Below, piece by piece: positions 58,067 through 64,000 of a DNA stretch of 64,000 bases (its first letter is position 1; each line of letters begins with the position of its first letter). The notes beneath the pieces were generated by a model. The model was not told the DNA's origin, made no database searches, and saw only the letters and a list, made by a program, of their open reading frames with translations. Both the position numbers and the translations under genes were made by a program. Origin of the DNA: Rhodococcus sp. B50 (GTDB taxonomy: Bacteria > Actinomycetota > Actinomycetes > Mycobacteriales > Mycobacteriaceae). Location: contig NZ_WPAG02000003.1 in NCBI RefSeq assembly GCF_013602415.1, positions 62,001 to 126,000 of the forward strand, given 5' to 3'.

Positions 58067-59473
58067 ATGGGTTTGCGCACCGGTGACGAGTTCCGCAAGG
58101 GGCTGGCGGACGGTCGGCGCGTCTTCTATCGAGGACGACAGATCGACGACGTGGTCGGAGAGCCCGAACTAGCTCTCGCCGTGGATCATTCGGCACTGTG
58201 CTACGACATCGCGACGGACCGTCCTGACCTGGCGATCACCGATGTCGACGGTGAGCAGGTCAGCACGTTCTACGTCGCGCCGGCCAACGCGGACGATCTG
58301 GTTCGCCGCGGCGCGCTTATCGAGGAAGTATCCCGTCGTGGCGGCGGCACGATCGTCCTCAAGGAGGTCGGCAGCGATGCATTGTTCGCCCTGCTGCGAG
58401 CCACCGAAGGCGAAGGACTCGACAACGCACGCGCGTTCTACCAGCGGGTGTGCCGCGAGGACCTCGCGCTCGCCGTGGCGCAGACCGACGTCAAAGGCGA
58501 CCGGTCCCTCTCTCCGCGCCAGCAAGCGGATCCGGACCTGTACCTGCACATCGTCGACGAGGACGACGAGTCGATCACCGTTCGCGGCGCGAAGTGCCAC
58601 ACGTCCTTCTCGGCCAACGCGGACGAGCTGATCGTGCTGCCGACCCGCGCGATGGGACCGGACGATGCCGACTACGCCGTGTCGTTCGCCATCCCCATGG
58701 ATACCCCCGGCCTGAACCTGTACGTCTCGCCGTACGCGGCCGGCGAGCGGAACAGCTTCGAGTTCCCCATCTCCACCAAGCACAAGCTGCTCGAATCGCT
58801 GACCGTTTTCGACAACGTCCGGGTCCCGAAAGATCGGGTGTTCCTCAACCGCCGCCCCGAACTCGCCGGTCCACTGGCCCTTGCGTTCGTGGACTACCAC
58901 CGCTTCACCGCCATCAACTACAAGCTGCCGCTGCTCGACATCATGGTCGGTGCGGCCTCGCTGATCGCCGAGGCGAACGGCATCAGCAAAGCGGGCCATG
59001 TCAAGGGCAAGCTGACCGAGCTGATTACCTGGAGCGAGACCGTTCGCGGCCTTGCGCAACTGTCGGCGGTGCGCTCACGTCCGGGCGAGCACGGTGTCCA
59101 GCAGCCTGATCCGCTGGCAGTGAACATGGCCAAGTACCACTTTGCGCACGGTTTCCACAACGCCGTCGCGATCCTGACGGATCTGTCCGGTGGCCTCCTC
59201 GCCACCGGCCCTGGTGGCGAGGACTGGGACAATCCCGATATTCGGGCTGTCCTTGAAAAGTACTATGCGGCGGCTGTTCCCGCTGAGAAGCGGCTTCGCC
59301 TGCTCAACTTCATCGCCGACTTGACCGCACGTGACTACGGCGGCTACCAGTCCGTCCTCGCCACCCACGCCGAAGGCTCGCTCGAAGCCGAGAAGTTGCA
59401 GATCTCCCGCTCGTTCGATCCGACGCGGGCGCGTGACTATGTCGCCGATCTCGCCGGGGTCGCCGAACTCTGA
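58067..59473 (+). CDS. 4-Hydroxyphenylacetate 3-monooxygenase / 4-hydroxybutyryl-CoA dehydratase superfamily protein
   Basis: 468 aa from the ATG at 58067 (AAGGAGT upstream). TDVKGDRSLSPRQQADPDLY, RGAKCHTSFSANADELIVLP, LESLTVFDNVRVPKDRVFLN and YHRFTAINYKLPLLDIMVGA align in pattern with AbfD and HpaB. The Fe-S cluster ligands of AbfD are absent: the Cys99/Cys103 region reads ARAFYQRVC without the CxxxC pair, and the Cys after the conserved His is Asn/Tyr. A dehydratase is therefore unlikely; a flavin monooxygenase or another flavin-dependent reaction is better. No flavin reductase partner is in the window. It stands at the end of the acs-hyuAB cluster, 236 bp after hyuB. Confidence 0.8.
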   Translation: MGLRTGDEFRKGLADGRRVFYRGRQIDDVVGEPELALAVDHSALCYDIATDRPDLAITDVDGEQVSTFYVAPANADDLVRRGALIEEVSRRGGGTIVLKEVGSDALFALLRATEGEGLDNARAFYQRVCREDLALAVAQTDVKGDRSLSPRQQADPDLYLHIVDEDDESITVRGAKCHTSFSANADELIVLPTRAMGPDDADYAVSFAIPMDTPGLNLYVSPYAAGERNSFEFPISTKHKLLESLTVFDNVRVPKDRVFLNRRPELAGPLALAFVDYHRFTAINYKLPLLDIMVGAASLIAEANGISKAGHVKGKLTELITWSETVRGLAQLSAVRSRPGEHGVQQPDPLAVNMAKYHFAHGFHNAVAILTDLSGGLLATGPGGEDWDNPDIRAVLEKYYAAAVPAEKRLRLLNFIADLTARDYGGYQSVLATHAEGSLEAEKLQISRSFDPTRARDYVADLAGVAEL

Positions 59474-59595
59474 ACGGTGACTCAAGTCCAAGTCGGATTG
59501 GGCTTACCACGATCTGATTGCGCGACAGACTGTGCGGTCGTCCGGCTTCGGGCGGGGCCACGGTGCACTGGTCCCGGATCCGGATCCGCAATTCC

Positions 59596-59640
59596 AGCGG
59601 GCTTCGTCCGGTTCCCACACGGGGCCGGACGAAGCCCGCT
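59596..59640. terminator. Perfect 16-bp hairpin after the HpaB-like gene
   Basis: AGCGGGCTTCGTCCGG (59596-59611) and CCGGACGAAGCCCGCT (59625-59640) are exact reverse complements around a 13-nt loop. Strong terminator candidate in both directions, 123 bp after the stop. Confidence 0.7.
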
Positions 59641-60202
59641 GTGGCGTCTTGTCTGCCAGACCGATGCGGTGCCTCGGAAGCCGGGCGTGGACAGACAGCG
59701 GGAGCACTGTGGAATCAAGGCCATAGTGGTGGACTCATCCAGAGTGGACTCATCCGATCATCGCAACCAGCACAGCGCCGTGTATGGGGGCGCTTGGCGA
59801 GTTCGGTAGCGAGGCAGTCGATGTGCTCGGCGGTGCGAATCTACAGAGGCCGAGCCAGGAAGGTACCGATGACGCAGCCCATTCGCCTTCTCTTTCGTCC
59901 AGGCCGCCACGGGGAGTGGGGATCACAGAAGCCGGCTCGGCACGGGCGGGTGATCGATTCGGCTCCGGCTCAGGCGATCGGACGCACACGGACAGTCCGG
60001 CGATCTCGATAGCTGTCGACGACTTCGGATCACCTCCCCAGCGACTCAGCAGGCCGTTCGCTTATATTGATCGAGCCGGGGTCGTACCAGCACCACAATC
60101 ACTCATAGGTGGACCGCTGAGACGGGTTTCGGACGTATCGCTCGCGCCCCGACAAGATAGTGCCCCGTGGAGTGGTGGACTTCGGATCGGCTGACGATGC
60201 AT
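59641..60202. other. About 560 bp without a recognisable gene
   Basis: No frame with a ribosome site or family-like protein. It ends at the inverted repeat of the IS256 element. Confidence 0.45.
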
Positions 60203-61530
60203 GTAGCGATCAACGAGTCGCGGTGAATACTATGCTCTTTCGGTCGAACCGGTCAACGACAACGCCGGTTCGGCAGCGCGGTGCTTGGCGGCGATCACCG
60301 CCCGGAGCTCGTCCATGCTCACATCCGAGACATAGCGGCGGGTGACCTGCCATTCGTCGTGCTGCTCGATGACCACCGCGGTCGCCAGACGCAGGAACGC
60401 CGCCGGGTTCGGGAAGATCTCCACGACATCGGCTCGACGCTTGATCTCCTTGTTCAACCGCTCGATGGGATTGTTGGACCAGATCTTCTGCCAGTGCGCC
60501 TTCGGAAAGGCGGTGAACGCCAGCACATCGTGTTTGGCCGCTTCCATCAACGCCGCGACCTTCGGAAACGACCCGGAGAAGGTGTCGGTGACCTGATCCC
60601 ACTGCGCCGCCACCTCGACCGGATCGGTGTGCGCGAAGATCGTCTTGACCGCGGCCATCACCGGCGGCACATGCTTGGCCGCCACCGCGGCTCGGATGTT
60701 GCGCATGAAATGCACCCGACACCTCTGCCACGACGATCCCGCGAACTGCTGCATCACAGCAGCTTTAAGACCGCTGTGCGCATCGGAGATCACCAGATGC
60801 ACCCCCGACAGACCCCGGTCTTTGAGGCTGGTGAGGAACTCACGCCAGAACTCGAACGACTCCGAATCACCGACCGCGGTGCCCAACACCTCGCGGGTGC
60901 CGTCGATCGACACCCCCGTCGCGACCACCAGTGCTTGGGAGACCACGTGCGCCCCGACCCGGACCTTGCAGAAGGTGGCGTCGAGGAACACATACGGAAA
61001 GCTCGTGTGCGCCCGCGGTGCGCTCACGGAAGCGGGTGATCTCGGCGTCGAGGCCGGCGCAGATCCGTGAGACTTCCGACTTCGAAATCCCGGATCCGAC
61101 GCCCAGCGCACCGACCAGGTCGTCGACGCTGCGGGTCGAGACCCCGTGCACATAGGCCTCCATGACCACCGCGTACAGGGCCTTGTCGATCCGTCGCCGC
61201 CGCTCAAGCAGGGAGGGGAAGAACGAACCGGACCGCAGCTTCGGAATCTTCACCTCGACATCGCCGCTGGTAGTGGCGACGGTCTTGGTGCGATGTCCGT
61301 TGCGGTGCGTGGTGCGGGTGTCGGTGCGCTCGTACCGGCCGGCGCCGAGCTTGTCGGTGGCTTCGGCTTCGATCAAGGCCTGCAGTCCGGTGCGGATCAG
61401 TTCGGCGAACACGCTGGCGCTGTCGGCGCCCTTGAGCGCGTCGAGTTGGGCGAGCAGTGCAGAATGGTCGTGGGTCATCGCGTGGTTGCTTTCTGTGAGT
61501 CACTTTGGTCGGTAACTCGTTGATCACTAC
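60203..61530 (-). mobile_element. IS256-family element
   Basis: About 1.33 kb. Ends GTAGCGATCAACGAGT (60203-60218) and ACTCGTTGATCACTAC (61515-61530) are inverted repeats with one mismatch. The flanks are similar but no exact 8-bp duplication is visible. It separates the HpaB-like gene from the transporter gene. Confidence 0.75.
60230..61478 (-). pseudogene. IS256-family transposase, frameshifted
   Basis: It starts at the ATG at 61478 (ALIEAEATDKLGAGRYERTD; GDVEVKIPKLRSGSFFPSLL). Near 61020, after RFRERTAGAHELS, the frame changes by one, and continues with FPYVFLDATFCKVRVG (first Asp), HLVISDAHSGLKAAVMQQFA (second Asp) and IWSNNPIERLNKEIKRR (Glu) to the stop at 60230. One indel separates it from a normal 415-aa Transposase_mut protein; it is the only lesion, so the element may be recent. 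Confidence 0.75.
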
Positions 61531-61860
61531 GCGATGGCCCACTCTCGGAGAGGGAGCGACACGCCGCGGACCTGGCCGGATGCCCTCAGCCGATTCCCAC
61601 CACTTCCCGGGACTTATCCCCCCGACACCCGGGGGGTGGGGAGCCGAGTTGCCACGCCTCATCGTACCCCGTATTGGTTCGCGGCTGATCGTCGATCGCG
61701 ACCGGCTCACTGCCTCAGCGTCGGCCCGGCCCGGAGCGGCTCGGAGGGCATTGATGATCAACGCGCGAACGTCGAACGCAGACCGGCGTCCGGCAGGGAT
61801 GATCCCCGGCCGGACGCCACTTCTGTCAGTGCTGCGATGACCGACCGAATCGGCCCGGAG
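61531..61860. other. About 330 bp without a recognisable gene
   Basis: It contains a run of C/G palindromes (CCCCCCGACACCCGGGGGG-like, 61617-61640) that may be a terminator for the transporter gene on the minus strand. No gene seen. Confidence 0.4.
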
Positions 61861-63258
61861 TCAGGCAGTCTCGGGCACGCGGGCGGACGAGGACCTCGTG
61901 CGCCCGCCTGCGCTAGCCACCTCGTCGATGGTGCGCCCGTAGGTACGCTCACCGAAGATGCCGATGATCAGGGCCGCACTCGCGATGGCGGTCGCCAGAA
62001 ACGCGAACACCGCAGTGAATCCGATATTGCCCAGAATCGCCGCGACGGCGAACATTGCACCGAAGGCGGACAGACGCCCGATGGAGTTTGCAATACCGGT
62101 TCCAAGTGCCCGAAACCGCGTGGGGAAGATCTCCGGGGTGTAGGCATAAGCGATCGCCGTGCTGCAGTAGAGAAGGAAGCATAGGACGACGCCGGAGGTG
62201 AGCAGGATCGCCAGGCTGCCGGTGAACCCGAACACGAGCAGCATTGCGCCGATGGCGAGGAAGACCACCATGATCGCTGTCCTTCGCTCGACCTTGTCGA
62301 TGAAGAGCATCGCGCTCAGGGCGCCCGGGCAGGCGGCGAGCGCCAGGATCGAGGTGTATGTCAGACTGCTGGTGTTGCTGAACCCGTGTTCGGTCAGCAG
62401 AACGGGGATCCAGGAGTTGAATCCGTAGAACACCGCGCTCGACAGGCCGAGGACGAGACTCAACACCACGGTACGCTTTACGTACCCACTGCGGACGAAC
62501 TCACCGAAGGTGGCCTTGTCTGAAGCGGCGGGAACCGTTGTTGCTTCATCAACTTCCAGCAGCGAAGCCGACTCACGCTCCAACTGGGCGACGATCGGTT
62601 CGGCGAGGGTAGCGCGATCGCGCGCCTCCTGCCAACGGACCGACTCGGGAAGCAGCCACTGCGACACGAGTGCGCCGACCAAACCGAGTGCGCCGAGGAC
62701 GAATACCCAACGCCATGCCTCGTCCCCCTGTGGAACCACCCAGCGTGAGAACCACGACATCATGGGAATACCGAGAAGCGCGATCGCGAGGACCAACGCC
62801 TGAACCCGTCCCCGCTGACGCTGCGGGAACATCTCGGCGATGAATGTCAGGGCGCAGATGGTTACGGTGTACAGTCCGAAACCGACCAGGAACCGGTACA
62901 CCATCAGCTCGCCGGCGGATTCCGCGAACGCGCAGCCCAACGAGGCAAGCGAGTAGAAGACGGTGCCGAGGACGAGCATTCGCTTGCGCCCGAATCGATC
63001 CGCCAGAACGCCGCCGACCAGGGCACCCACAGACATGCCCAGGAATGCGGATGCGGTGATCGATGCGACCTCATCCACAGACAGGCCCCACTGCGCTCGT
63101 ACCGTGGGGGCTACGTAAGCGAAGGCATTGATGTCGGCCATCTCAAGAATCATCAGCATCGACACGACAGCGAACCATCGGCGCTGCGTCCGAGTCACCG
63201 TGGGAATCCTGTTCATTCTCTGCCCCACATTGAGGCTCAATTCGTCTGTCGCGCTCAA
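61861..63258 (-). CDS. MFS transporter of the aromatic-acid/metabolite:H+ symporter type
   Basis: 465 aa if the TTG at 63258 (AAAGGGG upstream) is the start; an ATG at 63312 and one near 63213 are alternatives. Twelve hydrophobic segments; the MFS loop GGVLADRFGRKRM lies between TM2 and TM3, and the repeat IDKVERRTAIM between TM8 and TM9. A central loop with several acidic residues separates the halves. AAHS-type carriers import organic acids with protons. The promoter shares a palindrome with the CoA-ligase operon 11 kb away, so it is the likely importer of that pathway's substrate. Confidence 0.88.
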   Translation of the reverse strand: MSATDELSLNVGQRMNRIPTVTRTQRRWFAVVSMLMILEMADINAFAYVAPTVRAQWGLSVDEVASITASAFLGMSVGALVGGVLADRFGRKRMLVLGTVFYSLASLGCAFAESAGELMVYRFLVGFGLYTVTICALTFIAEMFPQRQRGRVQALVLAIALLGIPMMSWFSRWVVPQGDEAWRWVFVLGALGLVGALVSQWLLPESVRWQEARDRATLAEPIVAQLERESASLLEVDEATTVPAASDKATFGEFVRSGYVKRTVVLSLVLGLSSAVFYGFNSWIPVLLTEHGFSNTSSLTYTSILALAACPGALSAMLFIDKVERRTAIMVVFLAIGAMLLVFGFTGSLAILLTSGVVLCFLLYCSTAIAYAYTPEIFPTRFRALGTGIANSIGRLSAFGAMFAVAAILGNIGFTAVFAFLATAIASAALIIGIFGERTYGRTIDEVASAGGRTRSSSARVPETA

Positions 63259-63411
63259 AGTTTCCCCTTTGTGCAGTGGCCGGATCCTACTGGCCTCGGA
63301 CTCTCTCGTCATCAGGTGGCAACTTATGCGTGGGAACCGCGTCCAGACGGCCGGAAGTCGTTCGCCTGCACCACAGGAGCCACCAATCGTGCCCTGGATC
63401 ACAGTAGGGTA

Positions 63412-63448
63412 TTGATTCAGTCGAATCAAGGCGAGATTCGAGCGAATC
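63412..63448. promoter_or_regulatory. Tandem palindromes upstream of the MFS gene
   Basis: TTGATTC-AGTC-GAATCAA (63412-63429, perfect 7-bp arms) and GATTC-GAGC-GAATC (63435-63448) have centres 21 bp apart. The same core GATTC-N4-GAAT(C/T) stands before the CoA-ligase gene at 51891. They are probably operators for one regulator. Confidence 0.6.
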
Positions 63449-63868
63449 ATCAGATCTGGCGATCATCGCAGCGTAGAGCCGTTCCATTCGGGATCCGGTG
63501 GCGGTGACATATGGAGCCGGCCGGACCGGGTTCGACGTGCGCCGCAATCAGTCCGCGGTGGCCAATACAGCGATCGGCTGGACTAACAGAGGCGGCGCCC
63601 CGTTGGACGTCGATCCTCGGGACGCTGCCTCGTCCTGCGTCCTTGAGAATCTGCGTACACATCAGAGTGTGAAGGCGCATCGATCGAGACAGAAACTCGA
63701 GGCCGGGCGAGCGGACCGCGAATTCTCACCAAGACGTGAGCCAAGTCGGGTCAGCCGACAAGACCCTTCGTCCGCAATCAAACACCCGGCTACCGCCGCC
63801 GAGTCGGGGATCGCGCGCCGCAGTCAGGCAGGGCTCCAGCGTGGTGCCAAGTATCCGACCGAGGTTAG
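63449..63868. other. About 420 bp without a recognisable gene
   Basis: Short frames only; no ribosome site or family-like sequence. It ends at the fourth IS1380-type element. Confidence 0.45.
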
Positions 63869-64000
63869 CCTCGGGCTTTCGCGGAGATAGCGAACCGACC
63901 GAGTGTCGCATACAAAGAATGGTGCTCTGAACTGCGAAGATGTGACTTGTCTAGGGTCATATCCGCCGCAGTTCGAGGAGCACCATTCCGGTGAGCAAGT
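63869..64000 (+). mobile_element. IS1380-family element, copy 4 (left end only)
   Basis: The left end CCTCGGGCTTTCGCGG fits the CC-N5-CTTTC core of the other copies and is preceded by TTAG (63865-63868), a likely target duplication. The inverted repeat GAATGGTGCTC (63917-63927)/GAGCACCATTC (63978-63988) and the GTG start at 63991 follow, after which the window ends. It is closer to copy 3 than to copies 1 and 2. Confidence 0.75.

Noticed and set aside
58067..59473. Annotation as 4-hydroxybutyryl-CoA dehydratase
   Set aside because: The Cys ligands of the [4Fe-4S] cluster are missing, so I kept only the superfamily.

Overview
The window is high-GC actinobacterial DNA that looks like part of a large plasmid or other accessory replicon of a Rhodococcus-like mycolic-acid actinomycete. 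Evidence: a conjugation-type cell-wall hydrolase with companion lipoproteins, a candidate plasmid replication protein, a WhiB-like protein, class I P450 systems, and a dense load of IS1380, IS3, IS701, IS630, IS5, ISL3, IS1634 and IS256 elements. The genus is an inference from gene content, not from a marker gene.

Layout. 0-4 kb: end of a transfer-type module (membrane protein, M23/transglycosylase/NlpC-P60 hydrolase, two lipoproteins). 4-7 kb: an unrecognised protein and a solitary CYP102-like P450. 7-12 kb: double-XRE regulator, WhiB-like protein, small coupled hypotheticals, candidate Rep protein and an excalibur-domain secreted protein. 12.7-14 kb: a broken GH26 glycosidase. 14.3-17.5 kb: a folate-independent methionine synthase pair (MesD plus DUF1852/MesX) with a LysR regulator. 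17.6-35 kb: two identical, inverted IS1380-family copies bound a region with FhuF, a truncated siderophore-binding lipoprotein, two IS3-family elements, a TIGR02391-type gene coupled to a membrane protein, a broken Abi/HEPN gene with a structured leader, and a decayed CoA-dependent catabolic locus (CaiB/BaiF, enoyl-CoA hydratases). 35-45 kb: an IS graveyard in which a lipoyl synthase gene (lipA) is split by nested IS701 and IS5 insertions.

45-64 kb is the best preserved part. A minus-strand operon (Zn alcohol dehydrogenase, ferredoxin, ferredoxin reductase, aldehyde dehydrogenase, P450) faces a TetR regulator and could oxidise a methyl group or alcohol to an acid. Next to it a plus-strand operon encodes an acyl-CoA synthetase and translationally coupled hydantoinase/acetone-carboxylase-type A and B subunits, followed by a 4-hydroxybutyryl-CoA dehydratase/HpaB-superfamily protein without the Fe-S ligands. 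A divergent MFS transporter lies at 61.9-63.3 kb. The CoA-ligase promoter and the transporter promoter carry the same palindrome, each apparently as two sites 21 bp apart, so uptake and catabolism are probably one regulon. The substrate cannot be read from sequence. An IS256 copy sits between the two halves and another IS1380 copy starts at the right edge.

Many genes carry frameshifts or nonsense codons. These are probably decay, but because several fall in homopolymers, sequencing error should be excluded.
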